A stretch of DNA of 64,000 nucleotides from Saprospiraceae bacterium (GTDB taxonomy: Bacteria; Bacteroidota; Bacteroidia; Chitinophagales; Saprospiraceae), in NCBI GenBank assembly GCA_016714985.1, contig JADKBS010000012.1, forward strand, positions 186,001 to 250,000, read 5' to 3'. The notes below the pieces were generated by a model, which worked only from the letters and a program-made list of their open reading frames with translations, did no database searches and had not been told where the DNA came from. Shown one piece after another: positions 1 to 9,527 of the stretch (position 1 is its first letter; each line of letters starts with the position of its first letter). The translations under genes were made by a program, and so were the position numbers.

Positions 1-2268
1 GAAGACCCCGTGGCGCTCCATCGCATCCACCAGTTCGTTCAGCTTGTTCGGGTCGGTTTCTTCGCTGAGGATGGTGGAGGTGTAGTACGGGTCGAATGCC
101 GCCTTGATGTCTTCGGTGGTATTGTAGAAATCCAGCACGAAAGTGTCCTGCTTCCAAGGCTTGTAGGCACGGTTCAGTCTCGAAAGCGTCTGCACGGCCA
201 TCACATCGCTGAGGCGCTTGTCCACGTACATGGTATGCAGCAGCGGCTGGTCGAAGCCCGTTTGGTACTTGTTCGCCACGATGAGGAAACGGTACTCGCT
301 CCGCTTGAAGTTCTTCGGGATGTCGTTGCGGTGGGTCTTGAAGTCGTTGGCGTCCGTTTCGTTGTACTCCACGCCCTTGTATTCCTTCTTTGCCGGAAAA
401 GGCGACGATGGCCTTGTACGGCGATTTGATTTCCTTCAAATACGCATCCACCGCCTGCTTGTATTTGATGGCCGACACGATGCTCTTCGTCACCACCATG
501 CACTTGGCTTCGCCGTTGATGAGGTGCCGCACCTCCCGGTGAAAATGGTCCACCATGATTTTGGCCTTCTCGCCGATGGCGAACTCGTCGCCTTCCACCA
601 TTGCCCGCAGTTTTTGCTGCGCCTTTTTGGTGTCGAATTCCGGGTTGCCCTCGGTGGACTTCACCAACTTGTAATAGCTGTTGTAAGTGGTATAATGCGC
701 CAGCACGTCGAGGATGAACTCCTCTTCAATGGCCTGCTTCATGCTGTAAAGGTGGAAGGGCAGGAAGCGGGTCTTCTCTTCGCCGTCCTTGAAATAGGTT
801 TCGGGGATGCCGAAAGTCTCCAGCGTCTTGTTCTTGGGCGTGGCGGTGAAGGCGAAATAGCTCCCGTTCTGTATCATCCGGCGGCTCTCAATCAGTTCGT
901 TGATTTTGTCCTCCATCGTTGGTTCGTCTGGGTCTTCGGTGTCTTCCGGCTGCTTGTTGGCCAGCACGGCGTTCATCTTGGCGCTGGTCTCGCCGCTCTG
1001 GCTGCTGTGCGCCTCGTCAATGATGATGGCAAACCGGAGGTTGCCCATGTCCTGCATCTCGTCCAGCAGGTGCGGGAAGGTCTGCACGGTGCAGATGATG
1101 ACCTTTTTGCGGTTGGCTATGGCCTCCCGCAATTGGCTGGTCTTGCTGCCGCCGTCGGCGGTGATGGCCGCCACGATGCCCGGCTTGGGGGAGAACTGGA
1201 TGATTTCGTCCCGCAACTGTTTGTCCAGCACGGTGCGGTCGGTGATGACGATGACGGAGTCGAACAGGTGAACCTCGCCCGTGGTATCGTGCAGGCCGTG
1301 CAACTGGTGCGCCAGCCAGGCGATGCTCTTCGTCTTGCCGGCCCGCCGAGTGCTGCACCAAGTACCGCTGCCCGACGCCCTTTGGCCTTGGCATGGGCGA
1401 TGATTTGGCGCACCGCCGTCAGTTGGTGGCAGCGGGGAATATCATCTTGGTCTTTTTCTTCCCCGTGTCCTCGTCGGTCTCTTCGATGAGTTGGGCGTAC
1501 TTGTTCATGATATTGCTGAGGCTGTCCTTGCCCAGCACTGTTTCCCAGAGGTAGTGTCTTGAGGCCCTGCGGGTTCAGAGGTTGCCTTTGCCGAAGGGGC
1601 GGATATGGCCCGCCGTCGTTCAGCCCCTTGTTGAAGGGCAGGAAGCCCGACGCCTTGCCTTTTAGCTCGGCGCACATATACACCAGCTCGGTGTCGGCGG
1701 CGAAATGCACCATGCAGCGGCCCAGCGTGAACAGCTTCTCCTTGGGGTTGCGGTCGTTTTGGTATTGCCGGATGCCGTGCTGCACCGTCTGGCCGCTCAG
1801 CGGGTTCTTCAGTTCCATTGTGATGACGGGGATGCCGTTCACGAACACCGTCAGGTCGAGGCGGTTCTCGTTGTCGAGGCTGTACTTGAGTTCCTGCGTC
1901 ACCGTAAAGCGGTTGGCGTTGTAGTTCGCCAAGTCCCGTGGGTTGTAGCCGCTGGCAGGTTTCCGGTAGAACAACTGGATGGTCTTGTCCAAATGCTTCA
2001 CACCCTTGCGCAGCACCGCTATCACGCCCTCGGCCTTTAGCTTTTCGTCCAAGCGGACAAAAAAGCTGCGTTCCCCCTTCCTGATGATGAACTCATACGC
2101 CTCTTTTTGGGTGGCCTCGATGAAGGCCAGCACCTGCTTGGTGTTCACGCAGAACTCCCGGTCAAAATCCCCGGCAGTGGTCTCTTCGTAGCCGTGCTGC
2201 CCGACCAAGTAGTTGGCGATGAGTTTTTGAAATCCCTTTTCGGAGGTGTCGGTGAAGCTTAGGGTCAT
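1..2268 (-). pseudogene. hsdR: Type I restriction enzyme R subunit, multiply frameshifted, C-terminus beyond window
   Basis: Motor and nuclease subunit of a type I restriction-modification complex: it translocates DNA and cleaves unmodified DNA. The N-terminal 200 or so residues are intact, with a PD-ExK-like nuclease core (Asp138, Glu152, Lys154 in an ITMELK context). The helicase part can be read only by changing frame. I see indels near 1600, 1555, 1437, 1382, 1340 and 392. Stitched together, the frames give recognisable HsdR blocks: AGSGKTKSIAWLAHQL (Walker A; the repair there is inferred), DEAHSSQSGE (DEAD box), FAFTATPKNKT, and NKYQTGFDQPLLHTMYVDK. Start 2268 lies 7 nt after the hsdS stop, so it is the last gene of the operon. 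Dense indels in 280 bp suggest either real decay or a poor consensus. The C-terminus lies left of the window. Confidence 0.88.
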
Positions 2269-2275
2269 GGGTTGC

Positions 2276-3565
2276 TTATTTATCAGGTATTTGAATGGTA
2301 ATATCGTGCTGCCCCGTTACGGCAGCGGTGATGATGGATTCCCGGTATTCTTTGATGGAGGCGATTTCTTTTTCTATTTTTTGAATTGCTAAATCAAAAG
2401 TTCTATCCTCCTCCTTGAGAAAATTAACTATAGCTTGTTGCTCGTCAAATGTAGGAGGAATTGGCACTAAATAATTGTTCAAATCATTACTTGTTACGCT
2501 TGGGAATGTTGAACCCTTGAAACTATCTGATATAAAATCAACCAAGGCTTTGATTGCATAAATCATAAAATCTTGGTTCTTTTTTGAAATAATCGCAGCT
2601 ACACCTCTTCCTATACTTACATCTGCATGGCAAATATTTAAACGTCCTGTAGTTGAACCCCTCAAGCAGAATAATAAAGCTCCTTGAGGCGCAAATTTCT
2701 TTGGGTCTGTTGTCCATTTCAATTCTCTTGTGTAACCAAAATCAGACTCTGAGTATTCAACTGGCCCATTCACCAAAATAGAACCTTCGCCTTTATCATT
2801 GTATGTTGATTCATGAGGAGAAATTCCATAGATGATGTCAGCACAATATTTTATTTTTTTTACGTCCCACGTAAATGGTACTTTACCTATCCAATCAACA
2901 TGAGAGTCTTTGAATTGAACAATATTTGAAATCCCTTTAGTAACGGCTTCTCGTATCTTGTTTTGCCTCTGCATTTCCAACAACTCTATCAACCTTTCCT
3001 TATTCCGAATGAACTGTTCAATCGCCTCATTCTTCCTATCCAAATATTCCACAATGGCGTTTTGCACGTTCAACGGTGGTAAGATACTGTACATTCTTTT
3101 AAAGTCGGTGTAGCGCAAATTCAATTGGTCATCCACAATGCCATAGGAATGACGCCTACTGTAATTGGTATAAAAGCCGCTTCGGAACATATAATGGAAG
3201 AACCTTGCATTGATTTTTTGCTTGGGTTTCAATATCACGTAAGCAGGACTGGCAATGCCCTTGTATTGGCTATAACCAAGTGCCCCTTGCCACATCCGCA
3301 TTTTGTTGTAGGCAATGTCGCCTTGCTTTACCAGTTTGTATTTGCTTTTATCCTCGTTACTGTTGTCTTTTTTGATGTCAACATCTGTTTGCTTAATCAC
3401 GCCCCTGCCTATTGTCACCGACAGAAGTTCTTCGGCATCGTGTCCCCGTTCAATCCGTTCCTCAAAAATGGCAATATTGGGCAGTAGCTTCCAGCCCACG
3501 GGCAGCCGCTCGGCATAGTCGTATGCGACGGGGAAATAAGAAGGATATGGTTGTAGGCTTGGCAT
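2276..3565 (-). CDS. hsdS: Type I restriction enzyme specificity subunit
   Basis: DNA-recognition subunit that directs the HsdM/HsdR complex to a bipartite target. It is 429 aa, normal length, with two target-recognition domains (about 20-180 and 225-390). Each is followed by a helical spacer with the typical ending: LPPLNVQNAIVEYLDRK near 165 and IPPTFDEQQAIVNFLKEED near 375. Its start overlaps the hsdM stop (TGATG), indicating translational coupling. Base composition is clearly AT-richer than flanking hsdM and hsdR, as is usual for exchangeable HsdS recognition domains. The specificity cannot be read from sequence. Confidence 0.95.
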   Translation of the reverse strand: MPSLQPYPSYFPVAYDYAERLPVGWKLLPNIAIFEERIERGHDAEELLSVTIGRGVIKQTDVDIKKDNSNEDKSKYKLVKQGDIAYNKMRMWQGALGYSQYKGIASPAYVILKPKQKINARFFHYMFRSGFYTNYSRRHSYGIVDDQLNLRYTDFKRMYSILPPLNVQNAIVEYLDRKNEAIEQFIRNKERLIELLEMQRQNKIREAVTKGISNIVQFKDSHVDWIGKVPFTWDVKKIKYCADIIYGISPHESTYNDKGEGSILVNGPVEYSESDFGYTRELKWTTDPKKFAPQGALLFCLRGSTTGRLNICHADVSIGRGVAAIISKKNQDFMIYAIKALVDFISDSFKGSTFPSVTSNDLNNYLVPIPPTFDEQQAIVNFLKEEDRTFDLAIQKIEKEIASIKEYRESIITAAVTGQHDITIQIPDK

Positions 3566-5741
3566 CAGTCGTTCACGATTTCGTTCAAAATCCCTTCGGT
3601 TTCCTTTTCCAGTTCGAATATCTCCGCCGTTATCTCCTCAATGCTGCGTGGCGGCACGTAGTTGTAGAAATAGCGGGTAAAGGAGATTTCGTAGCCCTTC
3701 ACCGTCTTGCTCTCGTCAATCCAAGCATCGGGGATATGTTGCAGCACTTCCCGTTGGAAATAGGCGTGGATGTCCTCGCTGAGGGGCACGTTTTCGGTGT
3801 CCCGCAGTTCGGGGTCGGGCAGGTAATGCACCGTGCCGTCCTTGTCGGTTTTGTCCACCACCCGTTCGGCGTCCTCGTTGCGGAAGCTGATGGCATCGAG
3901 GATGGACTTCACGGACTTTGCGTCGAGGTCGAGCTTTAGCTGCTTCACGGCTTTTGCAGTTGCGGCACGAACAGGTTGTAGTCGTCGAACTGCTGGCCAC
4001 CAAAGACTTTTTCCAATTTGTCCGCCGCCGTTTTGATGGCCAATTGCGCCAGCCAATGCTCTTGTGAGAGCAATTTGTTTCGGTTGGCGGGACTGAGCTT
4101 GAGGTCGTTGGCGTTCAGGTGCTTCTCTATTTTGTCCCGGTGCTTTTTCAGGTCGGTATAGAGTTCGTCGCCAAAATGGGAATAGGCCCATTCCATTTCG
4201 TCCCGGATGCCACGGTCGTAGCGCAGCCCTTCGATGGCGTCGTCGGTGAAGCAGCAGGAGAGGCGCAGGGGGCGCTCCACGGTTATCTTGTGGTAGCCGA
4301 AATGCTCGTTGGGATACACTTTGGAAATGCCCTCGTCCTTGCAGTCCATGTACAACTGCGTAAGTTCGTCAATATGCGCCGCCGTGAGTTCGCAGTTCTT
4401 TTGGCCGAGGTTTTTGCGCAACTTCTGGTAAAGGTCGAGGGCGTTGATGAGCTGCACCTTGCCCTTGCGCTCCGTCGGCTGTTTGTTCGACACTATCCAG
4501 ATATAAGTCGGTATGCCTGTGGTGTAGAAGATGTTCTTCGGCAGGGCGATGATACATTCCAGCCAGTCGTTTTCGATTAGGTATTTGCGGATTTCGCTCT
4601 CGCCGCCGCCCGCATCGCCCGTGAAGAGCGCCGAGCCATTGTGGACCGTGGCCACCCGGCTGCCGAGTTCAGTATTGTGCTTCATCTTGCTCACCATGTT
4701 CACGAGGAAGAGCAATTGGCCGTCGGAGATGGAGGGCAGGCCCACTTGGAAGCGGTTGTCCTTGATGCGCTCCTTGCCCTTTTTGCCCCGCTCCTCCACG
4801 ATGGCGTCCTCGTCAATCTTCCAGGTCTTGCCATACGGCGGATTGGAAAGCATGAAGTCGAAATGCAGGTGCGGGAAGCCGTCCCGGCTGAGGGTGGAGC
4901 CGTAGGAGATGTTCTCGGTCTTTTTGCCCTTGATGAGCATATCGGAGGTGCAGATGGCGTAGGTTTCCGGGTTCACCTCTTGGCCATAGAGTTCGAACTT
5001 GGCCTTGTCGCCCGTGATGTCGAGGGCAAACTCCTCGGCCTCGGTCAACATGCCGCCGCTGCCACAGGCGGGGTCATAGACGAGGTAGGTGCCGCTCTTG
5101 ATTTTGTCCTTCACGGGAAGGAAGAGGATATGGGTCATCAGCTTGATGATTTCCCGTGGCGTGAAGTGCTCGCCCGCCTCCTCGTTGTTCTCTTCGTTGA
5201 ACTTCCGTATCAGTTCTTCGAACACATAGCCCATGCCGAGGTTGGTGAGCGGCGGCAGGGTTTCGCCCTTGCCGTTCTTCGCCTCGTTGGTGCCGAGGTT
5301 GATGTCCTTGTTGCAGAATTTTTCGATGAGCAAGTAAGTCAGCCCTGCCTCTTTCAGCGTCTGCAACTGGTTCGCCAACTTGAACTTGCTGATGATTTCC
5401 CGCACGTTCGGGCTAAAGCCGTCGAGGTAGGCTTCGAGGTTGCTGTCAATATTGTCGGCGTCGTTCAGCAGGGTATCGAAGGTAAACTTGGAATTGTTCC
5501 AAAACGAGCAGCCCGACTGCGATTCGAGGGCGCTTTTGTCGTCAATGCCCTGCGCTTCGAGGAAGGCATTGGCCTCCAGCACCTTCGCCTTGGTGGGCAC
5601 CAGCAGCACGTCCAGCCGCCGCAGCACGGTAAAGGGCAGGATGATGTCCCGGTACTTGCCCCGCACAAAGACATCCCGCAGCACATCGTCGGCGATGCTC
5701 CAGATGAAAGATACTATTTGATTGTGTACTTTTTGGTTCAT
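3565..5741 (-). CDS. hsdM: Type I DNA methyltransferase subunit (one frameshift near 3950)
   Basis: Adenine-N6 methyltransferase of the type I system. An HsdM N-terminal helical domain (1-150) is followed by the SAM-binding motif DPACGSGG at 223-230 and the catalytic NPPY at 300-303. The frame stops early after FVPQLQKP. The next frame continues directly with AVKQLKLDLDAKS and runs to a coiled C-terminus ending EGILNEIVND. Adding one C to the GG-C-TTTT run at 3949-3951 restores a single 725-residue protein, so I treat the break as a consensus error. It lies 34 nt downstream of the NACHT gene and overlaps hsdS. It may instead be truly inactive, but the intact catalytic motifs argue against decay. 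Confidence 0.93.
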
Positions 5742-5775
5742 TGATTGATTGAATTAGGCGGTAAATGTAGGGTTG

Positions 5776-7884
5776 TTAGTCGTTAATTTCTTCATGGCTT
5801 TGGGTATCGTTTGCTGTTTGGGCTTGTTCGACTCTTTTAGTTGCTTGTTCCAATCGCCATTTCTTCACTGCCTCCAAATACGCAGGCCGAAGCAGTTCGG
5901 GGTGTGTTGTTTCGAACCATTCGGCCAGTTCGTCGAGTATCAGTTGGTGGCGGAAGCGCCATTGGCCGCCATCTTTTAGGAGGAGGCCTGTGCGGGCGGC
6001 GGTGTGGTCTAGGAAGGTGACGAGGCGGAGGGGGAGAGATTTTTCGAAAGTTAGGGCTAGTCGGAGGCAAAAATGATTGTATAATGGGCTATGAAGCATG
6101 GCAAGAAATGGCCCTATTAATATGCCTATTAAAAATCCAACGTTAGATTTATACTGGGAATATATACCCACACCTGATGCAGCACAAAAAATCAATGCCC
6201 ATTGTATAATATCTCTCCAAAATTGAGTTTGCAGTCTTTTATAGGGCTGGGAAGTTTTGGGAAAAGCAGCAGACTTGGATAGGCTATCCAGTAGTCCAAA
6301 GATGAATCCAAATGAGAAACCGGAAAAAAAACCAAAGACGAACATGTCTATAAAGACGAAGATTAAACCAAAAATTAAACCCAAAACCAAACCAAAGATT
6401 AAATATGGCCAAATTATTTTCCAAGAAACCTGCTTTATATTGAGTAGTATGATTTCTTCTGTTTTTATGCGGTCATTTGACCAAACCATAAATAAGCAAC
6501 CTAGTAAAGCAATTCCCACACTGCCAATTAACCCAAAAAGAGTACAAAAAGCTAAAAATAGAATCAAACCAATAACCGAACCTGTGATAAAACCAAATGA
6601 ATACTTTTTCCTCGCCCACCAAGGCTGCAAATCAATCAATTCAAATGTAATTCTGCCAGATATATACTTCATCATCCAAGCCAACCACCCCAACCACCGC
6701 TTGGTTTTGTCTTTTGGAAAATCCGTGATATTATCCAGTTCCTTTTGAAGGTAGCGCTGGGTTATGGCCTTTTGTAGGGCTGCGGTATCCAAAGTCCCAA
6801 AATCTGCCTGCTCTTGTTTATAAAGTTCGAGCAGTATATGCACAAAAAAGGCGGAGGAGATAGCTGGGTATAGCGCTGGGTTCTCCTGCAAGGCTTTTTG
6901 CAGCCGCTTGGCTTGTATAAAGTTGTCTTTGATTAATGGGCGTAGCGCCTCGTTGATGTCGGCGGGAGTAAGGGGTTGTATTTTCAGCGCAGCAAATACG
7001 GGGGCGTCTTTGGCTACTGTGTATTCTAATATCCGGGAACAGACAATGACCTCTGGCAGGGTTTCCAGCCGTGCCGCTTTTAGCTTGTCTAAATAGGGCA
7101 TCAGTTGTTGAAAACAAGAATCCCGGTATTCTTCCCTGATTTCATCAAAGCCATCGAGCAGGGGCAGCAGGGCATTGCTGGCCACCAGCCGTTTTGCTTC
7201 CTCTTTGCCTACGGCAAAAGAGCCGCCCATATAGGGCAGGTTTTTCTCCAGCCAGTCAGCGAAGGACTGGTTGGGGTCTTTCCAGGAGGCGAGGTCGAGC
7301 AGCACGGGGATGGGGAAGTTCTTGTCTTTTTCTGCCATGTCCAGCAGGCGCAGCGCAAAGCGCAGCAGCAGGATGGATTTGCCAGCGCCAGGTTCGCCGA
7401 GGATGAGCAGCCGCCAGAGTTTTTTTGTGTAGTCCTTGAAGAGTCGGTCGAAGTCGCCTATGGGGGCATCGTCCTTGATGATGAACAGGTCTTCGACGGT
7501 CTGCGGGTCGGTGCCTTCGGTGGTGTAGCGCAGTTTGAGTTTTAGCTCAAAATGCAGGTCGTTCATCATTTTGCCTTTTAGGCGGTCGGTGTAGAGTTGG
7601 CGGAGGTTTTTTAGGAATTCGGTGCGGGTGTCTTGGGTGGGGGTGGGTTTTTCGTCAGTGGTCTCATCGTCCCCGTATAAATAAGTAATGAGCATGACCA
7701 AAACGACAAAGCCAAGTACTCCAAAAAGGATGGGTTTGAAGTTTCCTTGTAAATGCAGCTCAAGGTAAGTTTTGACTTCTCCGCCTAATATCTCCGGTAA
7801 AAAGCCAAAGACCAATCCACCGATTATCACGGAGCAGATGGAAAGGATGAATTTCCGAAGGGTTATTTTTTTGCGTCTGCTCAT
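5776..7884 (-). CDS. Membrane NACHT-domain NTPase
   Basis: STAND-family NTPase of 702 aa. Two N-terminal membrane segments (about 11-30 and 51-70) are followed by a NACHT domain with Walker A GEPGAGKS at 163-170 and Walker B LLDGFDE at 242-248. The C-terminal half has a run of Gly/Phe-rich hydrophobic segments (about 425-620) and ends in a soluble tail with WRFRHQLILDELAEWFE, a motif type often seen at the end of membrane NACHT proteins. Some bacterial NACHT proteins are antiphage sensors that kill or arrest the cell. The defence role here is inferred from the fold and from its position: 34 nt ahead of hsdM on the same strand, apparently heading the type I operon. Confidence 0.85.
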   Translation of the reverse strand: MSRRKKITLRKFILSICSVIIGGLVFGFLPEILGGEVKTYLELHLQGNFKPILFGVLGFVVLVMLITYLYGDDETTDEKPTPTQDTRTEFLKNLRQLYTDRLKGKMMNDLHFELKLKLRYTTEGTDPQTVEDLFIIKDDAPIGDFDRLFKDYTKKLWRLLILGEPGAGKSILLLRFALRLLDMAEKDKNFPIPVLLDLASWKDPNQSFADWLEKNLPYMGGSFAVGKEEAKRLVASNALLPLLDGFDEIREEYRDSCFQQLMPYLDKLKAARLETLPEVIVCSRILEYTVAKDAPVFAALKIQPLTPADINEALRPLIKDNFIQAKRLQKALQENPALYPAISSAFFVHILLELYKQEQADFGTLDTAALQKAITQRYLQKELDNITDFPKDKTKRWLGWLAWMMKYISGRITFELIDLQPWWARKKYSFGFITGSVIGLILFLAFCTLFGLIGSVGIALLGCLFMVWSNDRIKTEEIILLNIKQVSWKIIWPYLIFGLVLGLIFGLIFVFIDMFVFGFFSGFSFGFIFGLLDSLSKSAAFPKTSQPYKRLQTQFWRDIIQWALIFCAASGVGIYSQYKSNVGFLIGILIGPFLAMLHSPLYNHFCLRLALTFEKSLPLRLVTFLDHTAARTGLLLKDGGQWRFRHQLILDELAEWFETTHPELLRPAYLEAVKKWRLEQATKRVEQAQTANDTQSHEEIND

Positions 7885-7923
7885 TTGGGGGATGAGTGGG
7901 GTTGGGGGTGGCGAGAAACGGAA

Positions 7924-8008
7924 AGACCTTCCAAGTCTTCGAGACTTGGAAGGTCTAAATATAGATGTACCCCAAAGGTGACACCTTTCAAAAAGGCATC
8001 ACCTTTAA
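7924..8008. repeat. Two intergenic hairpins (REP-like)
   Basis: The 300-bp gap ahead of the NACHT gene holds a perfect 15-bp stem with a 3-nt TCG loop (7924-7956, arm AGACCTTCCAAGTCT). Next comes a weaker repeat pair built on AAAGGTGA / TCACCTTT (7974-8008). Neither has a downstream T-tract in the direction of transcription. I read them as REP-like dispersed repeats rather than terminators. Confidence 0.6.
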
Positions 8009-8052
8009 GTCCTGTTGTTGTCTGTCTGAATGGGAGGTTTGCGGGTCGCATC

Positions 8053-8107
8053 TTTGGTTGTTTAGTTCAGGCGTGAAGGTATTGCATTTTTCTAAAATAG
8101 GTAAGTG
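8053..8107 (+). repeat. Direct repeat, copy 1, flanking the DUF1016 gene
   Basis: About 55 bp that recurs at 9350-9404 with the shared block GTGAAGGTATTGCATTTTTC and only scattered differences. It lies 78 bp beyond the stop of the DUF1016 gene. Confidence 0.5.
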
Positions 8108-8184
8108 CCACTGCGTTTTTTGACGATTTCCAGGGCGTGGGTAGGGCGTGGGATTGACGAATTCCAAATAATTGTCGGCGTTGG

Positions 8185-9225
8185 TCAGGGATGCTTGTTT
8201 TCGATTTGTTTTTTGGAAGTGATGAAGAACTGGTGCAGTTTCCGTTTCAGCAGGTCTTTTGGGAGGTCTTCGGTGATATAGCGCCCGACCTTTACATTGG
8301 TTTTATCCAGTTGGAGCAGTTCAATTTGCTCGTCATTCCCTTCGGCGCAAAGAATGAGGCCAATGGGTTGTTCCTCGTCTGGTTCCGTTTCGTGCTTTTC
8401 TAGCCAGCGAAGGTAAAGTTCCATTTGTCCTTTGTAGGCAGCTTCAAATTTCCCAATTTTGAGGTCAATGGCCACCAACCGCTTGAGTCGTCGGTGGTAA
8501 AACAGCAGGTCGAGCTTGTAGTCTTTACCGTCAATTACCATGCGCTTTTGTCGCTCCAAGAAAGCGAAGCCACGACCGAGTTCGAGCAAGAAATGTTCTA
8601 TTTTTTCGAGAATGGCACGCTCGAGGTCTTTTTCTTCATACGTGTCTTTTAGTCCGAGAAAGTCAAGTATATATGGGTCTTTGAAGACCAAGTCCGGGCT
8701 GAGTTTGTCGCTTTCTCGCAGGGCTTGGAGTTCCAGTTTTGCCAATTCTTCCGGCTTGCCGGATATGACAGTACGCTCAAAGAGCATGGAACGGATTTTT
8801 TCCCGAAGGGTGCGCACCGTCCAGTTTTCGATGCGGCAAAGCTGGGCGTAAAACTCCCGCTCCAAATCCGATTTGAGGGGGATGATTTCAATGAAATGTG
8901 ACCAGCTTAATTGTTGCGACAGTGTCGCAACAATTCCAAAATCGGAGAATTGCTCGTTGAAAGCACACATCCGACTCAATGCAGGAATGGAATATCCCTT
9001 CCCATATTCGCCTTCCAATTGCCGTGACAGCGATGCAATGATTTGCTTGCCATAAGCTGCCCGCTCATTTTGAAGCACCTCCTCATTGATGCGCTTCCCA
9101 ATATTCCAATAGAGCAGGGTTAACCCGGCGTTCACGGTCTGGCTCACTGCCTGCCGTGTATCCTCAATCATCCGGCGGATGTCGGTGATGAGTTGTTGGT
9201 CAGATTGTATAGGATTTTCCGCCAT
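8185..9225 (-). CDS. DUF1016 / YhcG-type PDDEXK nuclease-fold protein
   Basis: 346-residue member of the DUF1016 (YhcG, PDDEXK_nuclease) family. The N-terminal part (about 10-190) has the family helical region with LLYWNIGKRI and the ELSWSHF-like block LSQQLSWSHFIEI. The C-terminal nuclease-fold domain carries DLLFYHRRLKRLVAIDLKIG, giving the D...(D)xK pattern of PDDEXK enzymes. Members are frequent in defence islands near type I systems, but the exact activity of the family is not settled. The ATG at 9225 is preferred over an in-frame TTG two codons upstream. The gene sits between two ~55-bp direct repeats, which suggests separate insertion next to the NACHT/type I operon on the same strand. 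Confidence 0.88.
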   Translation of the reverse strand: MAENPIQSDQQLITDIRRMIEDTRQAVSQTVNAGLTLLYWNIGKRINEEVLQNERAAYGKQIIASLSRQLEGEYGKGYSIPALSRMCAFNEQFSDFGIVATLSQQLSWSHFIEIIPLKSDLEREFYAQLCRIENWTVRTLREKIRSMLFERTVISGKPEELAKLELQALRESDKLSPDLVFKDPYILDFLGLKDTYEEKDLERAILEKIEHFLLELGRGFAFLERQKRMVIDGKDYKLDLLFYHRRLKRLVAIDLKIGKFEAAYKGQMELYLRWLEKHETEPDEEQPIGLILCAEGNDEQIELLQLDKTNVKVGRYITEDLPKDLLKRKLHQFFITSKKQIENKHP

Positions 9226-9349
9226 AAACAATTTTTGGGCTTGAAAATACCAGCCTAGGATTGCAGTCAGTTGGCACCAAGTTGGCTACCGCTGAAGGTT
9301 TAAAGAATTTTAGAAATTCCTGCCAAATGGCATGGCCTGACAGGTTGCG

Positions 9350-9404
9350 TTGGTTGTTGAGTACCGCCGTGAAGGTATTGCATTTTTCCAGAATAGGAAA
9401 AGTG
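9350..9404 (+). repeat. Direct repeat, copy 2, flanking the DUF1016 gene
   Basis: Second copy of the repeat at 8053-8107, about 125 bp upstream of the DUF1016 start. The whole gap 9226-9527 (302 bp) shows no other convincing feature; its ORFs are short and unlike any protein I recognise. Confidence 0.5.
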
Positions 9405-9527
9405 GAAGACGGCATTTTGTACAGTTGTATATAGCAACATTGCTCAACCCACACGCACCCTTCACTCGCCCACACGCCCCATCGGTCAAGGCTTTCATAA
9501 TCGAAAGGAAAAAATCATCCCAGCACC

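Noticed and set aside
218..1489. 423-aa plus-strand ORF
   Set aside because: It is antisense to hsdR, whose stitched frames show clear helicase motifs.
4641..5744. 367-aa plus-strand ORF
   Set aside because: Antisense shadow of hsdM; no family features.
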